Shown one piece after another: positions 52,376 through 61,607 of a stretch of DNA of 64,000 bases. Source of the DNA: Erythrobacter sp. ANT-B3C2 (GTDB taxonomy: Bacteria; Pseudomonadota; Alphaproteobacteria; Sphingomonadales; Sphingomonadaceae); assembly GCA_001683845.1 (NCBI GenBank), contig LXQI01000015.1:1-64000 (forward strand). Reading direction: 5' to 3'. The notes beneath the pieces are model-generated. The model did not search any database. It had not been told where the DNA came from and saw nothing but the letters and a program-made list of their open reading frames with translations. The first letter of the stretch is position 1; every line of letters begins with the position of its first letter. The position numbers and the translations under genes were made by a program.

Positions 52376-52555
52376 CTGGCGGTTCCCACTGCCTGGCTCG
52401 CTTCGGCCCGGCAGGGACTCGCCTTGTCGCATAGGGAAGAAATTAACGTTGAGGCATTAACCTTGTTTGCCACAAAGACTGGTGGACGGCGGGTGGGCCG
52501 TTGCCCGGATGAATCGCCGGGGAACGGCACGCCTGCACCGGGCGGAAGGATGGCT

Positions 52556-54145
52556 GTGTTCAACGAATGGGCGCGAACGGAGGCGACGGTTGCGGCCGAT
52601 GGCCTCGGCGCGCCCAAGCCATTCAGCCGCCGCATCCCGCATTCGGCCGGCCCTTCGGGTCGCACACCGGCCGAAGCGGGCGTTCCCGTCGTCACACATC
52701 CATCGCGGAACCGCATCGACCTTACGACGGACCTCGCCCGTGGCATCGGCTCGCGCCGCTGGCTGCGCGGGCTGGCAACGCTGGTCGGCCTCTCGGCGCT
52801 GGCCTTCGCCGCCATGCCCGGTTTCTCGGCGGTGGAAGCGGCTCCCGCCATGCGGCTGGGCGATGCCGAGCGCGACGAGTTCCGCAGTCATTCGATCGCC
52901 CCGCTGGCTTTGGGCGCGGACAGCGGGCGGCGGATGGGTGCCACCGCGGCACTGGTTCCGCTCAGCGCCGCCCCGGAGCGCCCCCGGCTCGACCTCGAGG
53001 CCACGCTGGCCCGTGGCGACAGCTTCGAGCGGATGCTCGGCCGGGCAGGAGTGGGCGATGCCGAGGCGCGGCTGATCGCCTCGATGATCGCGGGCGAGGT
53101 GGACACCAGCGAGATCGCCCCCGGCACAAGGGTCGACATCACTCTCGGCCGCCGCCCCGCCGTCGATGCTGCGCGGCCGCTGGAGGCACTTTCCTTCCGC
53201 GCCCGCTTCGATCTCCAGCTCTCGGTCGAGCGCCAGCTTGGCCGGCTGGCGCTGGTGCCCGAGCCGATCCGCGTCGACACCACGCCGCTGCGCATCCGCG
53301 GCATGGTGGGGGACAGCCTCTATCGCTCGGCCCGCGCAGCCGGGGCCCCGCCAAGCGCGGTGCAGCATTATCTGCGCGCTCTGGGGCAGGAGCTGGATCT
53401 CGAACGCGGGATCGCCGCGGGCGACGAGTTCGACCTCGTCGTCAGCTACAAACGCGCCGCAACCGGCGAAGCGGAGGCGGGTGAACTGCTCTATGCCGGG
53501 CTGCTGCGCGATGGCCGCCCACGCAAACAGTTGCTGCGCTGGGGCCGCGAGGGCCGCTTCTACGAAGCCTCGGGCGTCGGCGAGCTGCGCGAGGGGCTGG
53601 TCGCCCCGGTGCCCGGCCGCGTCGGTTCGGGCTACGGCATGCGGCGCCACCCGATCCTGGGCTACCGACGGATGCACCAGGGCCTCGATTTCCGCGCCGG
53701 CTACGGCACTCCCGTCTATGCGGTCACGGATGGCACGGTGAACTACGCCGGGCGCAACGGGGGGCACGGTAATCATCTGCGGATCGCCCATGGCGGCGGC
53801 CTGCAGACGGGCTATTCGCACCTCAGCCGGTTCGCCGTTTCGAACGGCACGCGGGTGCGGCGCGGGCAGGTGATCGGCTATGTCGGCTCCACCGGCCTCT
53901 CGACCGGGCCGCACCTACATTACGAAATGTACCGCAACGGGCGGCCAGTCGATCCGTCCAGCGTGCGCTTTGTCACCCGCGCGGTGCTGGAAGGGCGCGA
54001 GCTGGCGAACTTCCGCGCGCGCCTGGCCGAATTGAAGCGTGTGGAGCCCGGCGCCGCGCTCGTCAGCCTAGCGCCCGAGCCAGCGCAGGAACGCGAACCC
54101 GAACGCGAGATCGACCGGGTGGACACCAAGCAGGTCGTCGGCTGA
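52556..54145 (+). CDS. M23-family metallopeptidase (LytM domain)
   Basis: A 529-residue envelope peptidase or division regulator. It has a cytoplasmic N-terminus of ~60 residues and one membrane anchor (about 62-82: GLATLVGLSALAFAAMPGF); a periplasmic region carries a SMI/LysM-like segment (RGDSFERMLGRAGVGDAEA). The M23 domain is at about 360-460: HPILGYRRMHQGLDFRAGYG with the zinc-type H..D pair, GHGNHLRIAHGGG, YSHLSRF and STGPHLHYEMYRNG (HxH). The metal ligands look intact, so it may be an active endopeptidase. GTG 52556 lies six bases after GGAAGG; ATG 52550 directly abuts that site. Confidence 0.9.
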   Translation: MFNEWARTEATVAADGLGAPKPFSRRIPHSAGPSGRTPAEAGVPVVTHPSRNRIDLTTDLARGIGSRRWLRGLATLVGLSALAFAAMPGFSAVEAAPAMRLGDAERDEFRSHSIAPLALGADSGRRMGATAALVPLSAAPERPRLDLEATLARGDSFERMLGRAGVGDAEARLIASMIAGEVDTSEIAPGTRVDITLGRRPAVDAARPLEALSFRARFDLQLSVERQLGRLALVPEPIRVDTTPLRIRGMVGDSLYRSARAAGAPPSAVQHYLRALGQELDLERGIAAGDEFDLVVSYKRAATGEAEAGELLYAGLLRDGRPRKQLLRWGREGRFYEASGVGELREGLVAPVPGRVGSGYGMRRHPILGYRRMHQGLDFRAGYGTPVYAVTDGTVNYAGRNGGHGNHLRIAHGGGLQTGYSHLSRFAVSNGTRVRRGQVIGYVGSTGLSTGPHLHYEMYRNGRPVDPSSVRFVTRAVLEGRELANFRARLAELKRVEPGAALVSLAPEPAQEREPEREIDRVDTKQVVG

Positions 54146-54299
54146 GGGCTGGTCGTCAGCTTCCGGCAGGTGTTCGGAGGAGGGGGAGAGCAAGGTCCGG
54201 CCCGCCGAGGATAACCGCTGCTAGATGCCGAAGATCGGCGCCCGTCAACGCCACCGGTAGATTGAAGCGCCGCGCGAATTCAGGCACTGCCGAGCGCCT

Positions 54300-55295
54300 A
54301 TGATCGGCACCTATCCCCAAACCCGCCTGCGCCGCAGCCGCGCTGCCGCCTGGAGCCGCGCGCTCCACCGCGAAACCATGATGACCCCGGCAGACCTTAT
54401 ATGGCCGCTGTTCGTCACCGAGGGGCGCGGCGTGGAGGAGCCGATCGGTACGTTGCCGGGCGTCTCGCGCTGGTCGCTCGACGGCATTGTCGCGCGGGCG
54501 AAGGAGGCGGTCGCGCTTGGCATTCCCTGCATCGCGCTGTTCCCGAACACGCCGGCCGGGCTCCGTTCGGAGAAGGGCGAGGAGGCGCTCAACCCGGACA
54601 ATCTGATCTGCGCCGCCATCCGCGCGGTGCGCGACGCCTGCGGCAGCGACATCGGCGTGATGGCCGACGTGGCGCTCGATCCCTACACCAGCCACGGGCA
54701 GGACGGGCTGCTTGGGGCAGATGGGCAGGTCGCCAACGATGCCACCGTCGAGATGCTCGCCGCACAGGCGCTGGTGCAGGCCGAGGCCGGCGCGCACATC
54801 ATTGCCCCTTCCGACATGATGGACGGGCGGGTCGGCGCGATCCGCACCGCGCTCGAGGGCGCCGGGCACGCCCATGTGCAGATCATGAGCTACGCCGCCA
54901 AATACGCCAGCGCCTTCTACGGCCCGTTTCGCGATGCGGTGGGCTCGCGCGGGCTGCTCAAGGGCGACAAGCGCAGCTACCAGATGGACCCCGCCAATGC
55001 CGAGGAGGCACTGCGCGAGGTGGCGCTCGATCTTGCCGAGGGGGCGGACAGCGTCATGGTCAAGCCCGCGCTCGCTTATTTGGACATCATCTGGCGGGTG
55101 AAAGAGCGCTTCCAAGTGCCGGTGTTCGCCTACCAGGTGAGCGGCGAATATGCGCTGATCGAGGCTGGCGCCGCGGCCGGGGTGGGCGATCGCGATGCGC
55201 TGCTGATGGAGAAGCTGATCGCCTTCAAGCGCGCCGGCTGCTCGGGCGTGCTGACCTATCATGCGCCGGTAGCGGCACGGCTGCTTGCCGGATGA
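54300..55295 (+). CDS. hemB: Delta-aminolevulinic acid dehydratase (porphobilinogen synthase)
   Basis: A 331-residue enzyme condensing two ALA molecules into porphobilinogen. The active-site lysines are in IMSYAAKYASAFYGPFRDA and DSVMVKPALAYLDII. DPYTSHGQDGLL is the metal-site region, with Asp/Thr/Ser instead of a Cys triad, so this is the magnesium-type rather than the zinc-type enzyme. It begins MIGTYPQTRLRRSRAAAWSR. The GNAT and carbonic anhydrase genes follow with overlapping starts and stops, giving a three-gene operon. Confidence 0.97.
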   Translation: MIGTYPQTRLRRSRAAAWSRALHRETMMTPADLIWPLFVTEGRGVEEPIGTLPGVSRWSLDGIVARAKEAVALGIPCIALFPNTPAGLRSEKGEEALNPDNLICAAIRAVRDACGSDIGVMADVALDPYTSHGQDGLLGADGQVANDATVEMLAAQALVQAEAGAHIIAPSDMMDGRVGAIRTALEGAGHAHVQIMSYAAKYASAFYGPFRDAVGSRGLLKGDKRSYQMDPANAEEALREVALDLAEGADSVMVKPALAYLDIIWRVKERFQVPVFAYQVSGEYALIEAGAAAGVGDRDALLMEKLIAFKRAGCSGVLTYHAPVAARLLAG

Positions 55296-55903
55296 GCGTG
55301 GGGGTTGAATTCCGCCTCGAAACCGCGCGGCTGGTGCTGCGCGACTGGCGCGAGGAGGATTGGCCCGCCTTCTTCGCCCACACGAACACGCCCGCCGTCA
55401 TGCGCTGGCTGGGCGGCGTGGCAGACCCGGCGATGCAGGCGCTCCAGCGCGAGCGGCTCGAGAGCTCCCGGCGCGAGCATGGCCACACGATGTGGGCGCT
55501 GGAGCGCAAGAACGATGGCGGGCCGCTGACGGGCGAGCTGCTCGGCTTTTGCGGGTTGAAGCGGGCCAACCAGGCCGGCGGTCCACAGGGCGATCACGAG
55601 ATCGGCTGGCGCCTGCGGCAGGATGGTTGGGGAATGGGCTACGCCCGCAAGGCTGCGCTGGCGGTCCGCAATCATGCTTTCGCCGTGCTTCAGGTGCCGC
55701 ATCTGATCGCGCTCACAGTGCTGGAAAACCGCGCCAGCTGGGGGCTGATGCGGCGGCTGGGAATGCGGCGCCGCCCCGATCTGGATTTCGCCAGCGCCGA
55801 ATTTGGCAGCGACACCATCATCGTCCATTCGCTCGACCGCGCCGAATGGGATGCCCTGCACAGAGCCGGAGCCAGCGAGCCGCCGATGGAGCGCCACGCA
55901 TGA
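55292..55903 (+). CDS. GNAT-family N-acetyltransferase (RimJ-like)
   Basis: A 203-residue acetyltransferase. ETARLVLRDWREEDWPAFFAHTN is the N-terminal GNAT segment, HEIGWRLRQDGWGMGYARKAA the acetyl-CoA binding motif (Q/RxxGxG/A) in part, and TVLENRASWGLMRRLGMR the conserved Asn/Ser end. It acts on an unknown amino or protein N-terminus. Its ATG overlaps the hemB stop (ATGA), and its stop overlaps the carbonic anhydrase ATG the same way. Confidence 0.9.
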   Translation: MSVGVEFRLETARLVLRDWREEDWPAFFAHTNTPAVMRWLGGVADPAMQALQRERLESSRREHGHTMWALERKNDGGPLTGELLGFCGLKRANQAGGPQGDHEIGWRLRQDGWGMGYARKAALAVRNHAFAVLQVPHLIALTVLENRASWGLMRRLGMRRRPDLDFASAEFGSDTIIVHSLDRAEWDALHRAGASEPPMERHA

Positions 55904-56469
55904 ACGCCCGCTTCCCCTGGGCCACCATCCTGCCGTTCGAGGGCAAGGCGCCGGCGATCCACGAGACCGCCTTCGTGGCGCCCGGCGCGCGGATCATCGG
56001 CGATGTCACGCTCGGCGCGCACGCGAGCATCTGGTACAATTGCGTGCTGCGCGGCGACATTCACGCCATCGTGGTCGGCGCGCGCAGCAACGTACAGGAC
56101 GGCAGCGTCTTCCATGTGGAAGGGCCCCGGCCCGATACGGAGGGCTGCCCCACCATCGTGGGGGAGGATTGCGTCGTCGGCCACATGGCGGTGATCCACG
56201 GCGCGGTGCTGGAAGACCGGGCATTCGTGGGCATGGGCGCGGTGGCGATGGATGCCTGCCTAATCGGCGAGGGGGCGATGCTGGGCGCCGGCGCGCTGCT
56301 CAGCCCCGGCAAGGCGATCCCCTCGCGCGAGATCTGGGTCGGTCGCCCGGCCAGGCTGCTGAAGCAGCAGAGCGAGGCGCAAGTGGCAAAGATCCGCTTC
56401 CAGACCGACCGCTACTGCCGGCTGGCCGAGCGGCACATGGCGGAACTGCGCGCCAGCTGGCCAGCGTAG
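55900..56469 (+). CDS. Gamma carbonic anhydrase family protein
   Basis: A 189-residue left-handed beta-helix protein with hexapeptide repeats (VAPGARIIGDVTLGAHASIWYN, VVGHMAVIHGAVLEDRAFVGMGAV, in part). The zinc histidines fit FHVEG and GHMAVIHG. It may hydrate CO2, or, like many YrdA-type members, have another or no known activity. The coupling behind hemB and the GNAT gene is tight (ATGA overlap). It converges with the acyl-CoA synthetase gene (130-bp gap without a gene). Confidence 0.92.
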   Translation: MNARFPWATILPFEGKAPAIHETAFVAPGARIIGDVTLGAHASIWYNCVLRGDIHAIVVGARSNVQDGSVFHVEGPRPDTEGCPTIVGEDCVVGHMAVIHGAVLEDRAFVGMGAVAMDACLIGEGAMLGAGALLSPGKAIPSREIWVGRPARLLKQQSEAQVAKIRFQTDRYCRLAERHMAELRASWPA

Positions 56470-56599
56470 CGCGGTTAACAAAGGAGCCGCTCGGCAAGCG
56501 ATCCGATCCCGCGGAGAAGCGTCGCGACTGCACCGCGAAGCTGGCACCTTACCCGCAGCGGCAAGGCCAGCGCACCCCGCCACTGCGCTCAAGCTCAGC

Positions 56600-58414
56600 C
56601 TAGCGGGTGTACAGCGCCTCCAGCCGCTCGCCATAACGCTCGCGGATCGCGTGGCGGCGAATTTTCAGGCTCGGTGTCATCTCGCAATTATCGATCCCGA
56701 AGGCCTCGTCGGCGAGCGCAAAGCGGCGCACCCGCTCGATGACCGACAGCTCGTCATTCACCCGGTCCACCGCCTTACGCATCTCCGCCACGAAGGCGGG
56801 TACCGCCTGCAGCCCGACCAGTTCGGGCTCCTCGCCGTGCTTTGCGGCCCATTCGCCTATCCACTCGGCATCGGGAACGATCAGCGCCACGAGGTTGGGC
56901 CGCCGGTCGCCATGCACCATCGCCTGGCCGATCTCGGGTTGCATGGTCAGCATGCCCTCCACCTTCTGCGGCGCGATGTTGTCGCCCTTGTCGTTGACGA
57001 TCATGTCCTTCTTGCGGTCGGTGATGGTGATCCGCCCGCGCTCGTCGATGAAGCCGATGTCGCCGGTGTGCAGCCAGCCGCCCTGCAGCGCCTTGGCGGT
57101 TTCCTCTTCGTTGCGCCAATAGCCCTTCATCACCAGCTCGCCGCGCACCAGCAGCTCGCCATCCTCGGCCACTTTGACCTCGGCGCCCTTCAGCGGCGGG
57201 CCGACCGTCTCCATCTTGATGTCCGCACTGGGATAGTTGCAGGCGATCACCGGCGCCGCCTCGGTCTGGCCATAGCCCTGCAGGATGGTCACCCCCAGTC
57301 CGGCGAAATACCGCCCGACTGCGGGGTTGAGCGGCGCCCCGCCCGAAACCATCGCTTTCAGCCGCCCGCCGAAGCGCGCGCGGATCTTGGGCCGCAGCGT
57401 GCGCTCCAGCAGCGCATCGAGCGCACCGTCACCTGCCCTCCGGCGCCCCGAAGCGCGCCGGTCTTCCAACGCCACCGCCTGCCGCAATAACCAGCGCGCG
57501 AGCCGCCCCTGCTTCTCCACCTGCTTGGTGATGCGCGTGCGCAGCACTTCGAACAGGCGCGGCACCACCACCATGATGGTGGGCTGCGTCTCCTCCATGT
57601 TGCTGGCCAGCTTCTCCAGCCCCTCGGCATACCAGATCTCGGCCCCCAGCCCGATCGGCATGAACTGCCCGGCGGTGTGCTCATAGGCATGGCTGAGCGG
57701 CAGGAAGGAGAGGAAGCGGTCAGGCCCCCAGCCATAATCGCCCACTAGCGCGGTGGCCGCGCCGCCGACATTGGAGAGGATCGCGCCATGGTGCTGCATC
57801 ACGCCGCGCGGCGCGCCGCCGGTGCCGCTGGTGTAAATTATGCACGCGAGATCCTCGCGCCCGATGCCCGCCAGCCGCGCTTCCACCGCCGCCCGCGCCG
57901 CAGTGGCATCGCCGCGTAAAAGATCAGCCCATTCGTGGCGGGCGAAAGGCGGCTCGCCCGCCGGGTCACTGGGCAGCTCGAATGGCTCGATGGCGATCAG
58001 GTGCTCCGCCTCACCGGTGCGGCGGATCGCTTCCACCAGCGGCTCGGCCAGCCGCGCGTTGGAGACGATCACCGCCCGCGCGCCGCTGTCGCCCAGCACA
58101 TGCGCATGGTCGCGCACGGTATTGCTGATGTAGGCCGGCGTGGTGACGCAGTCGGCCGCCATGATCGCCAGATCGGCGATGCACCAGTCCGGGCGGTTCT
58201 CGGAGACGAGCAGCACCCGGTCGCCCGGCTCCAGCCCCAGCGCGCGCAGCCCTTCGGCCAGCAGGCAGACCTTGTCCGCCACCGCGCGCCAGCTCTGCGT
58301 CTGCCAGGCATCGTTGCGCCGGCTGCCGAGGAACGGCACCTCGCCGCGCTCGTCCGCGCGATCGAGAAACAGGCGCACGAGGCTGGTCGCAGTCGTAAAA
58401 TCGCCGAGCTGCAC
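56600..58414 (-). CDS. Long-chain acyl-CoA synthetase (AMP-binding)
   Basis: A 604-residue AMP-forming ligase activating fatty acids as CoA thioesters. The core motif ACIIYTSGTGGAPRGVMQHH near residue 190 matches the P-loop, followed by FLPLSHAYEHTAG, GYGQTEAAPVI, and the hinge region WLHTGDIGFIDERGRITITD (in part), KKDMIVNDKGDNIAPQKVE. The group resembles FAA1/FadD15 long-chain ligases. GTG 58414 is supported by a GGAGG ribosome-binding site. It is separated by 113 bp from ggt on the same strand. Confidence 0.93.
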   Translation of the reverse strand: MQLGDFTTATSLVRLFLDRADERGEVPFLGSRRNDAWQTQSWRAVADKVCLLAEGLRALGLEPGDRVLLVSENRPDWCIADLAIMAADCVTTPAYISNTVRDHAHVLGDSGARAVIVSNARLAEPLVEAIRRTGEAEHLIAIEPFELPSDPAGEPPFARHEWADLLRGDATAARAAVEARLAGIGREDLACIIYTSGTGGAPRGVMQHHGAILSNVGGAATALVGDYGWGPDRFLSFLPLSHAYEHTAGQFMPIGLGAEIWYAEGLEKLASNMEETQPTIMVVVPRLFEVLRTRITKQVEKQGRLARWLLRQAVALEDRRASGRRRAGDGALDALLERTLRPKIRARFGGRLKAMVSGGAPLNPAVGRYFAGLGVTILQGYGQTEAAPVIACNYPSADIKMETVGPPLKGAEVKVAEDGELLVRGELVMKGYWRNEEETAKALQGGWLHTGDIGFIDERGRITITDRKKDMIVNDKGDNIAPQKVEGMLTMQPEIGQAMVHGDRRPNLVALIVPDAEWIGEWAAKHGEEPELVGLQAVPAFVAEMRKAVDRVNDELSVIERVRRFALADEAFGIDNCEMTPSLKIRRHAIRERYGERLEALYTR

Positions 58415-58527
58415 CTTGCGCCCTCCTTCCCTGTCCGGCGGACGCTCTGGCGCCAGCTCGTGGCCAACGGACTAGGCGAGCAGCCCCTGATCGGCAAGAG
58501 AGCCCGGAGTGAGGCGCGTGCGGCCGC

Positions 58528-60285
58528 TTACTCGACTATGGCGGCACCCTCGCTGCGCGGATCGGCGGCGCCCATCCAGCCGTCCGCTTCCAGCAAAGCG
58601 GCATTGGCCTTGAGCGGCAGCTCGCGCGGGCTTACCTCCCGGTGCCCCAGCGCCTGCAGAGCGGGGATCATCGCCTCCAGCATCGAGCCCGCCTCCACGC
58701 TCACGGTGTCACCGGGCGAATACAGCACCGGCAGGGCCAGCGCCTGCTCCACGGGCAGCCCGAAATCGATCACCCCGAACAGCGCCCGGGCGACCTGCAC
58801 CAGGATGGTCGCCCCGCCGGCCGCACCCACCGCCATCAGCAGCCGCCCGTCCGGGGCGTACACCACGGTCGGCGCCATCGAGCTGCGCGGCCGCTTGCCA
58901 CCCTCCACCCGATTGGCGACCGGCAGCCCGTCCTGCTCGGGCACGAAGCTGAAATCGGTCAGCTCATTGTTGAGATAATAGCCACCCGTCACGATCCCCG
59001 AGCCGAACGGCCCCTCGATGGTGGAGGTGTAGCTCACCAGCACGCCCTCGCGGTCGAGCGCCACGATGTGCGATGTGCCGCCCTCCTCGCCCAAGGTGCC
59101 CTCGGCCAGCGGCACCGCGCCCGGCACCGCACCCGCTTCCACATCGGCCATCACCGCCGTGGGCGAGATCAGCGCGCCGCGCGCAGCAAGGTAATCGGGG
59201 TCCATCAGCCCGGCGACCGGCACCGCGACATGGTCCGCATCGGCGAGGTACAATTCGCGATCCGCATAGGCCAGCCGCTGCGATTCGGCGAACAGGTGCC
59301 AGAAGGTGGGCGATTGCGGCCCCAGCGCACCGAGGTCGAAATGCTCCAGTTGCTTGAGGATGGCGTAGACAGTCGTCGCGCCCGACGAGGGCGGCGCCAT
59401 GCCGCAGATCCGATAGGCGCGGTACAGCCCGCAGACCGGCGCGCGCGGCGTGGCGCGATAATTCGCCAAGTCGGCTGCGGTCATCGCCTGTTCGTGGGGC
59501 GTCTCGGCCGCCACCACTCGCGCCAACTCCGCCGCTGCCGTTCCGTGGTAGAACGCCTGCGGCCCCTCGCGGGCGATCCGCTCCAGCGTCTGCGCAAAGG
59601 CCTCGTTGCGCACGTGCGTGCCCGCGGGCAGCGGTTCGCCCGCCTGGTCGAAGAACAGCGCGCGCCCCTCGGGGGTGAGCGCCCCGCGCTCCCGGTTGCG
59701 GGCCGCCGCATCCACGAAGCGCTCGGTCAACACCCAGCCGTCGCGGGCCAGCGCGATCGAGGGGGCGAACAGCGCGCTCCACTCCAGCGCGCCGTGTTGC
59801 TCATGCGCCAGCGCGGCCAGCGCGATATTGCCCGGCACGCCCACGCTCAGACCGCTCATCACCGCGGCGCGTCGGTCCACCGGTTCGCCTTCCTCGCCCA
59901 GGAACCAGTCCGGTCCCGCCGCGTGCGGAGCGGTCTCGCGCCCGTCGATCGTGGTCACCGTGCCATCGGGCGTTGCGCGCACATAGAAGCCCCCGCCGCC
60001 GATGCCGGAACTCTGCGGCTCTACCACCGTCAGCGCCAGCATCGACGCAATCGCCGCATCGGTGGCGCTGCCGCCCTGCCGCAGCATCGCCGCCCCCGCC
60101 TCGGCCGCGCGCGGATCGGCCGCGCTGACCAGACCGGTGCCCTCGCCATTAACCTCACTGGCGGAAACCCGCTCCTGCGGCACTGCCGAAACAGGCGTCG
60201 GCGGCGACACCGTCGCACAGGCGCCCAGCAGCATCGTGCCCGCCAGCAGTGCCGTCATCGGCTTCACCATCGCACCCATCCTCAT
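58528..60285 (-). CDS. ggt: Gamma-glutamyltransferase, predicted lipoprotein
   Basis: A 585-residue Ntn-hydrolase that splits glutathione and other gamma-glutamyl compounds. The autocleavage site and nucleophile Thr are in EEGGTSHIVALDREG near residue 410. Substrate contacts PFGSGIVTGGYYLNNEL and GKRPRSSMAPTVV are present, as is DGRETAP near 128. The N-terminus has a lipobox, LLAGTMLLGAC (Cys near 22), so the protein is probably membrane-tethered instead of freely periplasmic. The start ATG 60285 follows GGGGAG and overlaps the pyrD stop (ATGA). Confidence 0.93.
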   Translation of the reverse strand: MRMGAMVKPMTALLAGTMLLGACATVSPPTPVSAVPQERVSASEVNGEGTGLVSAADPRAAEAGAAMLRQGGSATDAAIASMLALTVVEPQSSGIGGGGFYVRATPDGTVTTIDGRETAPHAAGPDWFLGEEGEPVDRRAAVMSGLSVGVPGNIALAALAHEQHGALEWSALFAPSIALARDGWVLTERFVDAAARNRERGALTPEGRALFFDQAGEPLPAGTHVRNEAFAQTLERIAREGPQAFYHGTAAAELARVVAAETPHEQAMTAADLANYRATPRAPVCGLYRAYRICGMAPPSSGATTVYAILKQLEHFDLGALGPQSPTFWHLFAESQRLAYADRELYLADADHVAVPVAGLMDPDYLAARGALISPTAVMADVEAGAVPGAVPLAEGTLGEEGGTSHIVALDREGVLVSYTSTIEGPFGSGIVTGGYYLNNELTDFSFVPEQDGLPVANRVEGGKRPRSSMAPTVVYAPDGRLLMAVGAAGGATILVQVARALFGVIDFGLPVEQALALPVLYSPGDTVSVEAGSMLEAMIPALQALGHREVSPRELPLKANAALLEADGWMGAADPRSEGAAIVE

Positions 60286-61310
60286 TCGCTCCCCACCGCT
60301 TCGGCGATCGAAGCAAAGCCGTCGCGCCACATCAGCCGCTCCAGCCCGCTCACGATTTCACGCGCGATTCGCGGCCCCCGATAGACCATCGCACTGTACA
60401 GCTGCACCAAGCTCGCCCCGGCGCGGATTCGCTGCCAGGCATCCGCGGCGTTGGCGATCCCGCCCACCCCCACCAGCGGCAGCGCGCCGCCCGTGGCACG
60501 GCGAAAATCGCGCAGCCGCTCCAGCGCCAGCGTCTTCAGCGGCGCGCCCGAAAGCCCGCCCGCTTCGCCCCGGTGGTCCGAAGCCAGCGGCGGGCGGCTG
60601 ATAGTGGTGTTCGAAACGATCAGCGCACCCAGCCGCCGGTCCAGGACGATCCGCGCGATCGCATCGATATCGGCCGGCTGCAGGTCCGGCGCCACCTTGA
60701 GAAACACCGGCGGCCCAGCGCTCCCCCGAGCCTCCAGCACCGCATCAAGCAGCGCGGCCAGTGCGGCCGGATCCTGCAACGCGCGCAATCCCGGCGTGTT
60801 GGGGCTCGAGACATTGACGGCCAGATAGGAGGCCAGCGGCGCCATCACCCGAGTCATTTCGCGATAATCGGCGATCCAGTCGGGCGAATCCTTGTTCGCA
60901 CCGATATTGGCTCCAACGATACCCGTGCCGCCGCCAGCCGCCCGCAGCCGCGCCGCAGCCGCCGCAGCGCCGCCATTGTTGAACCCCATCCGGTTGATCA
61001 CTGCCCGGTCCTCGCGCAGTCGGAACAACCGCGGCCGCGGATTGCCCGCCTGCGGGCGCGGGGTGATCGAGCCCACCTCGACCGAACCGAAGCCCAGCCC
61101 CAGCAGCGCCCTAGGAACCTGCGCATCCTTGTCGAACCCCGCCGCCAAGCCAAGCGGGTTGGGAAAGCGAATGCCCGCCACCCGCACCGCCAACGCACCC
61201 GCAGGCCGCAGATCTCGCCGCGGTAGCAGCCCAAGCGCACGGATCGTCATGCGGTGCGCATCCTCGGGATCGAGCGCGAACAGGGCGGGGGTCAGCAGGC
61301 GGTAGAGCAT
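60282..61310 (-). CDS. pyrD: Dihydroorotate dehydrogenase (quinone), class 2
   Basis: A 342-residue FMN enzyme of pyrimidine synthesis linked to the respiratory chain. The N-terminal membrane-associated helices (MLYRLLTPALFALDPEDAHR) mark class 2, IRFPNPLGLAAGFDKDAQ and GSITPRPQAGNPRPRLFRL are core, LAVNVSSPNTPGLR carries the catalytic Ser, and SNTTISRPPL, GGLSGAPLK and LVGVGGIANAADAW bind FMN. The stop overlaps the ggt start. Upstream lies the AT-rich island. Confidence 0.96.
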   Translation of the reverse strand: MLYRLLTPALFALDPEDAHRMTIRALGLLPRRDLRPAGALAVRVAGIRFPNPLGLAAGFDKDAQVPRALLGLGFGSVEVGSITPRPQAGNPRPRLFRLREDRAVINRMGFNNGGAAAAAARLRAAGGGTGIVGANIGANKDSPDWIADYREMTRVMAPLASYLAVNVSSPNTPGLRALQDPAALAALLDAVLEARGSAGPPVFLKVAPDLQPADIDAIARIVLDRRLGALIVSNTTISRPPLASDHRGEAGGLSGAPLKTLALERLRDFRRATGGALPLVGVGGIANAADAWQRIRAGASLVQLYSAMVYRGPRIAREIVSGLERLMWRDGFASIAEAVGSE

Positions 61311-61373
61311 CGCGATCGCGCCCTATGCCAGCCGGCAGGGCCCCTGTCGACGCAGACGCCTGGCCATCGAAAG

Positions 61374-61607
61374 TCAATAACGCCAGGCAATGTCCGATGC
61401 AGCCACGATTTTACCATGATAGGAGATTTCCGCGATATTAGGAATGTTAACTAAAAGATATGCCGATTTATTTCCTATAAAGCTGCAAATGTCGCATTCG
61501 TACAAGTCTTCGCCGATCTTTGTAGCTAACTCGACTGCGCGACCCGAAGGGCTCGGCGCTTGATGCACCGGGTTCTCGACTTTAGGGGCGGTGGTGCATT
61601 CATGCAC
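61374..61607 (-). CDS. Possible small cysteine-containing protein of atypical composition
   Basis: A 77-residue open frame with low-GC codons in its second half, unlike the surrounding genes. Its sequence includes LYECDICSFIGNKSAYLLV with a CxxC pair and ends EISYHGKIVAASDIAWRY. I do not recognise it. Its ATG lies inside the stem of a strong hairpin (61586-61615), and GGGCGG upstream is a poor ribosome-binding site. It may be a real acquired gene, a remnant, or chance; compare the candidate small RNA on the other strand. Confidence 0.35.
   Translation of the reverse strand: MHECTTAPKVENPVHQAPSPSGRAVELATKIGEDLYECDICSFIGNKSAYLLVNIPNIAEISYHGKIVAASDIAWRY

Noticed and set aside
52443-52460. Two TTAA half-sites resembling a CtrA binding site before the M23 peptidase gene
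   Set aside because: The spacing is 10 bp rather than the 7 bp of TTAA-N7-TTAA.
54156-54287. A short minus-strand frame ending ADLRHLAAVILGGPDLAL upstream of hemB
   Set aside because: It reads smoothly, but it has no start with a ribosome-binding site, weak third-position GC bias and no recognised family; the longer frame is opposite hemB.
61565-61600. GGTTCTCGAC beside the terminator as a tRNA or tmRNA T-arm
   Set aside because: It lacks the GGTTCGAATCC pattern, no acceptor stem or anticodon arm can be built, and there is no CCA end.
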